Notes: generated by a model from the sequence alone, not told the origin. Numbered from the stretch's first letter, positions 1 through 5,696 are shown. The stretch: DNA of 8,085 bases from Deltaproteobacteria bacterium (GCA_016182705.1 JACPGA010000137.1:1-8085), one strand, 5' to 3'. Numbers and translations are program-made.

Positions 1-166
1 CTCCAGCTGCCACGACCCCCACTTCAACAACAAGTCCTGGAGCGAGATTGACGGGACCTACTGGCCCACCACGGACATGCAGGAATCTGAGAACAACGGT
101 CTGTTCCTCAGAAGGGTCGGCGGAAACTCCGGTTCCGGCCTCTGCAGAACCTGCCACAACAAGTAA
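1..166 (+). CDS. Multiheme c-type cytochrome, C-terminal fragment (doubled-CXXCH type)
   Basis: This is the 3' end of a gene that begins before the window; the frame starts at base 2 and ends with TAA at 164-166. The visible 54 residues open with SSCHDPH. Base 1 is a C, which fits the third base of a Cys codon, so a complete CSSCH heme site is likely. A second site, CRTCH, lies three residues before the end (CRTCHNK). A CXXCH followed by DPH, a run of about 45 residues with a hydrophobic NGLFLRR stretch, and a terminal CXXCH is the pattern of the doubled-CXXCH motif. That motif is found in exported multiheme cytochromes of metal-respiring bacteria, including Geobacter OmcE-like proteins. Heme is attached covalently after export, so the protein is periplasmic or extracellular. 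The number of hemes upstream cannot be seen. I am confident of the c-type cytochrome call and only moderately of the OmcE-like comparison. A strong terminator follows, so it probably ends its own transcript. Confidence 0.88.
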   Translation, partial: SSCHDPHFNNKSWSEIDGTYWPTTDMQESENNGLFLRRVGGNSGSGLCRTCHNK

Positions 167-195
167 GAAATCCCGCGGCCTTAAAACCGCAGGTT

Positions 196-233
196 AAAAA
201 AAAGGGGCCGGCATCAGCCGGCCCCTTTTTTTT
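196..233 (+). terminator. Strong intrinsic terminator, potentially bidirectional
   Basis: GGGGCCGGC (204-212) pairs perfectly with GCCGGCCCC (217-225) around the four-base loop ATCA. The stem is followed by eight Ts (226-233) and preceded by eight As (196-203), so the full complementarity is 17 bp. It sits 29 bases after the cytochrome stop codon. The A-tract means it could also stop transcription from the opposite strand, although no - strand gene is visible here. It separates the cytochrome from the parvulin gene downstream. Confidence 0.93.
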
Positions 234-378
234 ATCTGCCGCGCCCTCCTGCTTATTAAAAATTTTTAATCCGGCCGTAATGGTCTTTTCAGGCAAAAAG
301 AATAGAATGACATGACCGGGCTGCATACCTCGCGAGCCGTCTGAAAATGGCGGTTTAACGGCTGGTTCCGGCATTCAG

Positions 379-393
379 CCTGAAAGTTTCAGG
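379..393. repeat. 15-bp perfect inverted repeat, candidate operator
   Basis: CCTGAAA-G-TTTCAGG is a perfect 7-bp inverted repeat with a single central base. A one-base loop cannot form an RNA hairpin of the full length, so a DNA-binding dimer site is a better reading than a terminator. Its end touches the likely -35 region (394-399) of the promoter in front of the parvulin gene. The regulator is unknown and the function is inferred. Confidence 0.45.
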
Positions 394-422
394 TTTATTC
401 TTTTTCCCCTTTGTATTATAAT
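394..422 (+). promoter_or_regulatory. Sigma-70-type promoter for the parvulin gene
   Basis: A perfect TATAAT lies at 417-422. A weak -35 hexamer, TTTATT (394-399), stands 17 bases upstream. The -10 is embedded in the perfect 12-bp palindrome GTATTATAATAC (413-424). Transcription would start near 429, leaving a leader of about 22 bases that carries the ribosome binding site GGAGG at 438-442, eight bases before the ATG at 451. The rest of the 234-450 gap holds no gene that I can support. The -10 is convincing; the poor -35 suggests help from an activator or control by the adjacent palindromes. Confidence 0.6.
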
Positions 423-450
423 ACGACCAATAAATCCGGAGGTTTTTAGC

Positions 451-1479
451 ATGATGAGCTTCTCCAAGAGAACCGTTATTGCCTCGCTGTTCGCGGCGTT
501 CCTGTTTCCGGCGCTGCCCTCGATTGCCGCGACCCAGCAGCCAGCGGCAGTCCAGCAGAATCCTGGCGCGGAAATCGTCGTGACGGTAAACGGCAAGAAA
601 ATAACCCAGGAAGACCTGGACACCGCCACAAACAACCTGATGCCGCTGGTGACATACCATAACTCTGTCTCTGAAGAGCGCTTGAAGGGAATACAGAAAA
701 GAGCTCTGGAGAATATTGTCAACGGCGAGCTCATGTACAAGTATGCCAAGGATAACAAGCTCGACAACGTCGATAAAAAAGAGATAGACCAGCAGGTAAA
801 GGACCTTAAAAAGAAGCTCCCAAAGGGCGATTCGCTGGATAAGGTCCTGAAGAGGAGCAATATAACTCTCGCGGATCTCCGTGACGACTTCAAGAAGGAC
901 ATTGTCGTGGCGAGGGTCTCCAAGTCAAAGAGCGAAGAGCTCAGGAAAAAAGCGGAGCAGAGCGTTGACGAGGCGTTCATGCGCGATTATTACAAAAAAA
1001 ATCTCGAGAAGTTCAAAGAGCCTGAGCAGATACACCTGAGGTCCATCCTCATAAAGGCAGACCCGTCCGGCGGACAGAGGGTCTGGAACGAGTCGAAAAA
1101 GAAAGCTGAAGAGATAGCCAAACTGGCGAAAGAAGGCAAGGACTTCGGCAAGCTCGCTCAGGAGCGCTCTGAGGACCCTTTTGCCAAGAACGGCGGGGAT
1201 ATGGGCTGGGCCCACAAAGGCAGCCTTTTCCCGGAGATAGATGAAGCCGCGGCAAAGCTCAAGCCAGGCGAGGTCTCCGACCCCATAATGACCATCTACG
1301 GCTACCACGTAGTAAAGCTGGACGGCAGAAAGCCCCCCGTACAGAAAAAGTTCGAGGAACTGAACCAGAAGAAACTCGAATCCGAACTTGAGGAAAAAGA
1401 GCACAAAAAGCTCTGGAAGTCATGGCTGACCGGCCTGAAGAATGCCTCAAAAGTTGAATACTTCAAGAAGTTCGATTAA
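451..1479 (+). CDS. Exported parvulin-type peptidyl-prolyl isomerase (SurA/PrsA-like)
   Basis: The 342-residue product catalyses cis-trans isomerisation of Xaa-Pro bonds and probably chaperones secreted or outer-membrane proteins in the periplasm. Residues 1-26 form a signal peptide (KR charge, hydrophobic core, cleavage near SIA/A). No lipobox is present, so unlike Gram-positive PrsA it should be soluble. Residues 41-180 are a charged helical SurA-N-like chaperone region opening with VVTVNGKKITQEDL. The parvulin domain runs from about 190 to 294, with IHLRSILI near its start, the hallmark NGGDMGW at 247-253, and GYHVVKLDGRKP at its end. The Lys/Glu-rich tail from 296 is probably helical. A good GGAGG at 438-442 supports ATG 451 over the adjacent ATG 454. 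Placement between cytochrome genes suggests it helps fold exported cytochromes or the downstream barrel, which is inference. Confidence 0.93.
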   Translation: MMSFSKRTVIASLFAAFLFPALPSIAATQQPAAVQQNPGAEIVVTVNGKKITQEDLDTATNNLMPLVTYHNSVSEERLKGIQKRALENIVNGELMYKYAKDNKLDNVDKKEIDQQVKDLKKKLPKGDSLDKVLKRSNITLADLRDDFKKDIVVARVSKSKSEELRKKAEQSVDEAFMRDYYKKNLEKFKEPEQIHLRSILIKADPSGGQRVWNESKKKAEEIAKLAKEGKDFGKLAQERSEDPFAKNGGDMGWAHKGSLFPEIDEAAAKLKPGEVSDPIMTIYGYHVVKLDGRKPPVQKKFEELNQKKLESELEEKEHKKLWKSWLTGLKNASKVEYFKKFD

Positions 1480-1490
1480 AAGACAGTTGC

Positions 1491-1519
1491 CAGGGCCAGT
1501 GACAAATCCACTGGCCCTG
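1491..1519 (+). other. 11-bp perfect hairpin after the parvulin gene
   Basis: CAGGGCCAGTG (1491-1501) pairs perfectly with CACTGGCCCTG (1509-1519) around a seven-base loop. It starts 12 bases after the parvulin stop codon. No T-tract follows, so it is not a standard intrinsic terminator. It could be a factor-assisted terminator, a 3'-end stabiliser or an RNA processing site between the parvulin and cytochrome genes. Confidence 0.55.
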
Positions 1520-1523
1520 CCAT

Positions 1524-1551
1524 GCGCCCGGGCTTGAACGGCTCTGGGCGC
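1524..1551 (+). other. Second hairpin in tandem with the previous one
   Basis: GCGCCC (1524-1529) pairs with GGGCGC (1546-1551). The stem can extend by three more pairs, two of them G-U, to leave a loop at 1533-1542. It starts five bases after the first hairpin and also lacks a T-tract. The rest of the gap up to 1584 shows no clear promoter for the next gene. Confidence 0.45.
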
Positions 1552-1584
1552 GAGACCTGAATACTAAGACATGAGGCAGAAGGC

Positions 1585-2073
1585 ATGAGGGATTCAATCG
1601 GTGGTTTTCTTTCCATGAGCCGGGCCGCGCTCGCGGCGGCGTTTTTCCTTTCCGGCGCGCTCTACGGATGCTCTGGCGAAAAAGGCCAGGTCGCCGCGAC
1701 AGCCGGAAAAGAAGCGGCCCAGGCCGCCCAGACCACGGGCAGGCCAGCCGCACCCGACCTCATGAAAGGCAAGGAAATATATGAGCAGTATTGCCACTTC
1801 TGCCACGGCTACAAAGGGTACGGCGACGGCCCGGTAGGCATAGCGCTCTCGCCCCATCCCGCCAATTTCGTGGAAGACTCCAAACGGATGGCCAAAACCG
1901 ACGAAGAACTTTTCAAATCCATAACCGAGGGCATACACAGGGATATCGGCGGAGAGGCCATGTCAATGCCCAGATGGCAGGAAGTGTTGACAGACCATGA
2001 GCGCTGGAACGTGCTCTGGTATATAAGACACCTCGGAGAAGAAGGCCGGAAGGCTTCCGGCCAGAAGCCCTGA
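1585..2073 (+). CDS. Monoheme cytochrome c lipoprotein
   Basis: The product is 162 residues from ATG 1585 and is a class-I-like cytochrome c tethered by a lipid in the cell envelope, where it would shuttle single electrons. A hydrophobic segment ends in the lipobox LYGC with the lipidated Cys at residue 29. An Ala/Gly/Gln-rich linker follows to about residue 58. The heme site CHFCH is at 70-74, in the context KGKEIYEQYCHFCHGYKG. The likely distal ligand is Met128 in MSMPRW, with Met126 as alternative. The C-terminal helix (WNVLWYIRHL) closes a typical small cytochrome c fold. GAGG at 1573-1576, eight bases upstream, supports ATG 1585. ATG 1615, with a weaker GGTGG, would give a 19-residue lipoprotein signal of more usual length and is a real alternative. 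The redox partner is not identifiable, but diheme and multiheme genes lie on either side. Confidence 0.9.
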   Translation: MRDSIGGFLSMSRAALAAAFFLSGALYGCSGEKGQVAATAGKEAAQAAQTTGRPAAPDLMKGKEIYEQYCHFCHGYKGYGDGPVGIALSPHPANFVEDSKRMAKTDEELFKSITEGIHRDIGGEAMSMPRWQEVLTDHERWNVLWYIRHLGEEGRKASGQKP

Positions 2074-2097
2074 TAATTTTTAAAAACTGAACACACC

Positions 2098-2137
2098 ACC
2101 CGCGCCCCTCAATGAAAAGAAGGTCCCGCGGGTTTTT
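2098..2137 (+). terminator. Weak intrinsic terminator candidate
   Basis: ACCCGCG (2098-2104) pairs with CGCGGGT (2127-2133), followed by a run of five Ts (2133-2137). The 22-base loop and 7-bp stem make it weaker than the terminator at 196-233. It lies 24 bases after the cytochrome stop codon and may give partial termination before the diheme-FGE gene. Confidence 0.4.
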
Positions 2138-2156
2138 ACAGGTTTATTCAAAATTC

Positions 2157-2185
2157 GAAGCCGCCCCCGTCTCTGGCGCGGCTTC
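2157..2185 (+). promoter_or_regulatory. Leader hairpin just upstream of the diheme-FGE start
   Basis: GAAGCCGC (2157-2164) pairs perfectly with GCGGCTTC (2178-2185) around a 13-base loop. It ends nine bases before the ribosome binding site AGAGG (2194-2198), which stands five bases before ATG 2204. The position suggests an effect on translation initiation or mRNA stability. No match to a known riboswitch is evident, and I found no convincing promoter in this gap. Confidence 0.35.
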
Positions 2186-2203
2186 AACTCCACAGAGGTA
2201 CAA

Positions 2204-3223
2204 ATGAAGCGCAGCTTGCTTAAAGGCATCGGAGCGATATGCTTCCTGGCGCTCGTCCCGGCGCTCGCCGCCTCCAATCAAAGCTCAGAATACGATCCTG
2301 TAACCGGGGAGCCGGATTGCACGAAGTGCCATACCCAGGACAGGCGCTACTCCATCGATTATACGCGGGATGAGACCTGCGTGGAATGCCACGGCCCGGG
2401 TCTCAGCGATAAATATCTGGATATGAATTCGCGCTACGGCGCGCAGCATGCCACGGCGGAGATGGAAAAGTACTCCGAAAAAGAGCTGCTCGTGGCAAAG
2501 GCCGATGTAAAAAAGGCGGAGAAAAAGGCCGCCTCAGGCGCGCCCAAGGGCATGGCGCTCATCCCGGCCGGGGACTTCATCATGGGAGCCGACGACTGGT
2601 GGCCCAAGAGCCAGCCGAGGCACACGGAGCGCCTTGGAGCCTTCTACCTCGACAAATTCGAAGTCACAAACTCAAGATACAAGGCCTTTGTTGACGCAAC
2701 CGGACGCTCTGCCCCGACACACTGGGCAGGTGGCAAAATACCTCAGGGCAAAGAGAACCACCCGGTGGTGTACGTGACCTGGGCCGATGCCGACGCTTTC
2801 TGCAAATGGGAAGGCAAGAGGCTCCCGACAGAAGTCGAATGGGAAAAGGCCGCAAGGGGACCGGAAGGCAACACCTTCCCGTGGGGTGACAAGTTCGACA
2901 AGAACAAGGGCAATACTCCCCAGTACGGCAACGAGGACACGATGCCGGTCGGCAGCTTTGAGAACGGAAAGAGCTACTACGGGATATACGACATGGCCGG
3001 AAATGCCTTCGAGTGGACCGAAAACTGGTTTAAGCCCTATCCGGGCAACAGCCATCCCGACGAGAACTACGGCGAGAAGTACAAAGTCCTGAAGGGCGGG
3101 TCATGGTACGACTGCACCTATTACAAGTGCGGCATAAGCGCCCCGGCTTTCAACAGGATTTTCTTCCATCCAATGACCAAGAACAACAACTTCGGCTTCA
3201 GATGCGCATCAGGCGCGAAATGA
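2204..3223 (+). CDS. Exported diheme cytochrome fused to an FGE-like (SUMF1/EgtB/PvdO) domain
   Basis: The 339-residue protein begins with a signal peptide (cleavage near ALA/A, residues 20-23). It then carries two heme sites, CTKCH at 39-43 and CVECH at 59-63. A Lys/Ala/Glu-rich, probably helical linker covers about 84-113. An FGE-like C-type-lectin-fold domain follows at about 116-336, with FIMGAD, KFEVTNSRY, CKWEGKRLPTEVEW, DMAGNAFEWTENW, VLKGGSW and GFRCA. Known members of this fold include sulfatase-activating formylglycine-generating enzymes, EgtB and PvdO. Cys304 and Cys309 lie directly after GGSW, five residues apart as in the copper-binding pair of true FGE, but appear shifted by one residue. 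Cys200 and Cys334 have counterparts in the paralog at 4902 and may form a disulfide. No sulfatase is nearby, so the substrate is unknown; the hemes imply a redox role in the periplasm. It is probably co-transcribed with the next gene, 34 bases downstream. Confidence 0.9.
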   Translation: MKRSLLKGIGAICFLALVPALAASNQSSEYDPVTGEPDCTKCHTQDRRYSIDYTRDETCVECHGPGLSDKYLDMNSRYGAQHATAEMEKYSEKELLVAKADVKKAEKKAASGAPKGMALIPAGDFIMGADDWWPKSQPRHTERLGAFYLDKFEVTNSRYKAFVDATGRSAPTHWAGGKIPQGKENHPVVYVTWADADAFCKWEGKRLPTEVEWEKAARGPEGNTFPWGDKFDKNKGNTPQYGNEDTMPVGSFENGKSYYGIYDMAGNAFEWTENWFKPYPGNSHPDENYGEKYKVLKGGSWYDCTYYKCGISAPAFNRIFFHPMTKNNNFGFRCASGAK

Positions 3224-3245
3224 CGCCGGGTTTTGAGATTTGCAC

Positions 3246-3250
3246 GGAGG
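3246..3250 (+). promoter_or_regulatory. Ribosome binding site that fixes the GTG start at 3258
   Basis: GGAGG here stands seven bases before GTG 3258, an ideal spacing. An in-frame TTG at 3240 lies upstream of this motif and would place the ribosome binding site inside the coding sequence. The next gene is therefore six residues shorter than the longest open frame. Confidence 0.85.
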
Positions 3251-3257
3251 AAGTCCG

Positions 3258-4817
3258 GTGGCTCTGAACAGGTATCTTGTTTTCAACGCTTTCGTAAGCG
3301 GCGCGGTCATAATGGTGATCGAGCTCCTGGGCTCGAGGATAATCGGCCCGCCTTTCGGGGTAAGCCTTTTCGTCTGGACGTCGCTCATTACCGTCACGCT
3401 CGTCTCGCTGGCCCTCGGCTATTGGCTTGGGGGCAGGCTTGCCGACAGCAGGAACAGCCACTCTTCCCTTTTCGCCATCATAATGCTTGCCGGGCTATGG
3501 GTCGCCCTGATCCCTCTGGTCAAGGGCTCCGTCATCGAACATACGCTCGAATTAGGATTAAGGGGCGGCTCACTGGCCTGCTCGACCGCTCTTTTCGGCC
3601 CTCCCCTTTTCCTCCTTGGAATGGTAAGCCCCTACACGGTAAAGCTTTACATGAACGAGACCTCCAGGGAAGTCGGCAGGACCGTAGGCTGGCTGTACGC
3701 GGTATCGACCTGCGGCAGCTTCATCGGCACTGTGCTGGCGGGTTTTGTCCTCATACCGGGGCTCGGCGTCAACAACATCACATACCTGTCGGCGCTGACC
3801 CTCATATCACTGTCGGCCGGGTACTGGGTCCTGTTCAGGAAAAAAGCTCTGGCGGCCGCTGTAGCGATCGTCCCGATAGCGCTGCTGCTTGTTCCCCAGG
3901 AGCTCCCTTCGGTAACAAGGCCTGACGGGACAAAGATCACCGTGCTCGTAAACGAAGACAGCGCGTATGGCCAGATAAAAGTTGTCGATTACGCTTACGG
4001 AGACACACGCCTCCGTGAGTTCCTCCTCGAGAACATGATCCAGGGGGCAGTCGACGTTAATTCAGGCCTGCCCATATCCAGGTACACCTACTACGTCGAG
4101 CAGCTCGCCCGCACTTACAACCCGGACGCGAAAGAAGCGCTCGTAATAGGGCTCGGCAGCGGCATCATACCCGCCAGGTTCGGCCTCTATGGAATAAAGA
4201 CCGACGTCGTTGAAATAAACCCGGGAGTCGTCGAGGCGGCAAAAAAATATTTCTCCTTTGATGCTGACAAGAACCCGACGTACATTGAAGACGGCAGGAA
4301 CTTTCTAAAATCCCCCGCCGGGCCGTATGACATCATCTTCCTTGACGCGTTCTCAGGGGATACGCCTCCAAGCCATCTCGTAAGCGTGGAGTCCTTTGAA
4401 CTCGCTAAAAGCAGGCTTTCCGCCGGCGGAGTGCTCATTATAAATTTCGTAAGCGGAAATCAGCCTGAAGACCGGGTGGTTCCCTCTTCACTGTACGGAA
4501 CCCTTAAAAAGGTGTTTCCGGAAGTGGCTGTCTACTCTGGCCAGGATTTCTTCACCTCCAAGCCCATGGTGGTCAACATGATCTTCGTTGCCCACGGCGG
4601 CCAGAGAGCCATTGAGCCGGGCTTTGTGCCTCAGGACGCCTACCCGCAGTTCCTTGAGGACCTCAAGGGGCTTTACTCGAGAAAAATCGAGTTCACACCC
4701 GGCCCTTTAGTCTTTACCGACGACTACAACCCGATAGATTTCTATGACAGGGATGCACGCGAGCGGTTCAGGGCGCATGTCATCTCGACCACAGACAAAG
4801 AAATCATAACCGATTGA
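3258..4817 (+). CDS. Polytopic membrane protein with spermidine-synthase-like domain
   Basis: The 519-residue protein has about seven predicted transmembrane helices in its first 215 residues (roughly 6-26, 36-58, 71-90, 104-125, 141-166, 173-194, 196-214). A cytoplasmic-type Rossmann domain resembling spermidine synthase follows. Visible motifs are VIGLGSG (296-302, nucleotide-binding loop), VVEINP (317-322), EDGRNF (344-349), YDIIFLDAF (357-365) with Asp363 at the catalytic-Asp position, and TDDYNP (487-492). This is the architecture annotated as fused MFS/spermidine synthase. Soluble spermidine synthase moves an aminopropyl group from decarboxylated S-adenosylmethionine to putrescine. Here the loop reads GLGSG rather than GGGDG, so the donor or acceptor may differ. 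It sits between two FGE-like paralogs, a context that implies a shared pathway, but no function can be assigned. GTG 3258 is chosen for its GGAGG. Confidence 0.88.
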   Translation: MALNRYLVFNAFVSGAVIMVIELLGSRIIGPPFGVSLFVWTSLITVTLVSLALGYWLGGRLADSRNSHSSLFAIIMLAGLWVALIPLVKGSVIEHTLELGLRGGSLACSTALFGPPLFLLGMVSPYTVKLYMNETSREVGRTVGWLYAVSTCGSFIGTVLAGFVLIPGLGVNNITYLSALTLISLSAGYWVLFRKKALAAAVAIVPIALLLVPQELPSVTRPDGTKITVLVNEDSAYGQIKVVDYAYGDTRLREFLLENMIQGAVDVNSGLPISRYTYYVEQLARTYNPDAKEALVIGLGSGIIPARFGLYGIKTDVVEINPGVVEAAKKYFSFDADKNPTYIEDGRNFLKSPAGPYDIIFLDAFSGDTPPSHLVSVESFELAKSRLSAGGVLIINFVSGNQPEDRVVPSSLYGTLKKVFPEVAVYSGQDFFTSKPMVVNMIFVAHGGQRAIEPGFVPQDAYPQFLEDLKGLYSRKIEFTPGPLVFTDDYNPIDFYDRDARERFRAHVISTTDKEIITD

Positions 4818-4844
4818 CCGGCTGTTGAAAATCTATTGTATATT
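4814..4844 (+). promoter_or_regulatory. Possible internal promoter before the FGE-like lipoprotein
   Basis: TTGACC (4814-4819), overlapping the stop codon of the preceding gene, and TATATT (4839-4844) are separated by 19 bases, longer than the ideal 17. The surrounding 84-base gap is clearly AT-richer than its neighbours. The candidate would allow the lipoprotein and the barrel to be transcribed separately from the upstream genes. Confidence 0.3.
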
Positions 4845-4888
4845 ACATGGCAAAAACGATAAAATTCCCCGTTTCATTTTCAGAGAAG

Positions 4889-4896
4889 AAGGAGGT
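4889..4896 (+). promoter_or_regulatory. Near-perfect ribosome binding site
   Basis: AAGGAGGT is complementary to the usual 16S rRNA 3' end and its GGAGG stands six bases before ATG 4902. The context GGAGGTTTTTA recurs before the parvulin start (438-448), so these two are the strongest translation starts in the window. Confidence 0.85.
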
Positions 4897-4901
4897 TTTT
4901 A

Positions 4902-5696
4902 ATGCTTAGCCGTGGCAGGGTCCTCGGAGGGCTTGCAGCAATTACAGCGGTCACACTGCTCGCAGGGTGCGATAAGCCGCCTGAGGGAATGGTGAAGGTC
5001 CCCAAGGGGGAATTCACTATGGGCAGCAACGAAGTCGACAAGGAAGCCAAAGCCGTGCAGTACGGCGACAGAAGGCCCTGGTACGCGAACGAAAGGCCTG
5101 AAAGGAAAGTCGAGCTCAAGGCGTTCCACATAGACAGGACAGAGGTCACTAACCGCCAGTATCAGGAATTCCTCAAGGCCACCGGCACAACTGCCCCGCC
5201 GCACTGGGCTGGCGGCGCCTATCAGCAGGGGCTCGATGAACACCCCGTGGTGCTCGTAACCTGGCACGAGGCAGACGCCTATTGCAAGTGGAAGGGAAAA
5301 AGGCTCCCGACCGAAGCTGAATGGGAGAAGGCCGCCCGCGGCACCGACGGCAGGAAGTTCCCCTGGGGCGGCGACTTCGACACAAAGAAGGTGAACACAC
5401 TGGGCGAGTACGGCGGCACAGTGCCGGTAGGCACGCTCAAGGAAGGCGCGAGCCCTTATGGAGCCGTGGACATGTCCGGCAACGCGCAGGAATGGACAGC
5501 CGACTGGTACAAGCCTTATCCGGGCAACGATTTCAATGACAGGGAATACGGGGAACAGTCCAAGGTCGTCCGCGGCGGCGGGTGGGGAGGCATGGGCCAT
5601 TACAGCCTTTCCGTCTACGTCAGGACGTCATTCAGGAACACGGCAAATCCACAGGCGCGCTACGATGATGTCGGATTCAGATGCGTCTGGCCCTGA
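4902..5696 (+). CDS. FGE-like (SUMF1/EgtB/PvdO family) lipoprotein
   Basis: The 264-residue product has a clear lipoprotein signal ending in LLAGC, with lipidated Cys23. The following residue is Asp24. In E. coli, Asp at this position keeps lipoprotein in the inner membrane; whether that rule holds here is unknown. Residues 29-262 are one FGE-like domain: MVKVPKGEFTMGS, RTEVTNRQYQEF, CKWKGKRLPTEAEWEKAARG, DMSGNAQEWTADW, VVRGGGWGG and GFRCVWP. It is a close paralog of the domain at 2204-3223: residues 114-147 match 186-219 of that protein at 28 of 34 positions. It has no heme motif, and the segment after GGGW lacks both cysteines, so formylglycine-generating chemistry is unlikely. A binding or scaffold role, or PvdO-like chemistry, is possible. 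The close sequence match and position suggest duplication followed by divergence of anchoring and redox function. Confidence 0.92.
   Translation: MLSRGRVLGGLAAITAVTLLAGCDKPPEGMVKVPKGEFTMGSNEVDKEAKAVQYGDRRPWYANERPERKVELKAFHIDRTEVTNRQYQEFLKATGTTAPPHWAGGAYQQGLDEHPVVLVTWHEADAYCKWKGKRLPTEAEWEKAARGTDGRKFPWGGDFDTKKVNTLGEYGGTVPVGTLKEGASPYGAVDMSGNAQEWTADWYKPYPGNDFNDREYGEQSKVVRGGGWGGMGHYSLSVYVRTSFRNTANPQARYDDVGFRCVWP

Noticed and set aside
348..363. Sigma-54-like element TGGCGGTTTAACGGCT with GG-N10-GC spacing
   Set aside because: Only the minimal GG/GC pairs match; the middle bases diverge from TGGCACG-N4-TTGC, and such matches are common by chance in GC-rich DNA. The TATAAT nearby is better supported.
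234..378. Small gene or RNA in the gap after the first terminator
   Set aside because: No frame with a ribosome binding site and coding character is present; a 6-bp repeat (AGCCGT 335-340 / ACGGCT 358-363) is too short and too far apart to support an RNA element.
375..980. Long - strand open frame opposite the parvulin gene and its promoter
   Set aside because: Its Ser/Leu/Phe-rich product mirrors Lys/Glu-rich coding on the + strand, and it crosses the promoter region; no homology signal is visible.
1571..1573. Upstream ATG before the monoheme cytochrome gene
   Set aside because: It is out of frame with the cytochrome and has no plausible product; the bases just after it (1573-1576) serve better as the ribosome binding site for ATG 1585.
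3240..3257. In-frame TTG start for the spermidine-synthase-like protein
   Set aside because: It lies before the GGAGG at 3246-3250, which is ideally spaced for GTG 3258; the six extra residues would be the ribosome binding site itself.
3233..3925. Long + strand open frame overlapping the spermidine-synthase-like gene
   Set aside because: Its product is Arg/His/Gly/Pro-rich with no recognisable domain, typical of an off-frame reading of GC-rich coding DNA; the overlapping frame holds clear membrane helices and family motifs.
4899..5600. Long - strand open frame opposite the FGE-like lipoprotein
   Set aside because: It is the antisense reading of a well-supported gene and shows no family motif or ribosome binding site.
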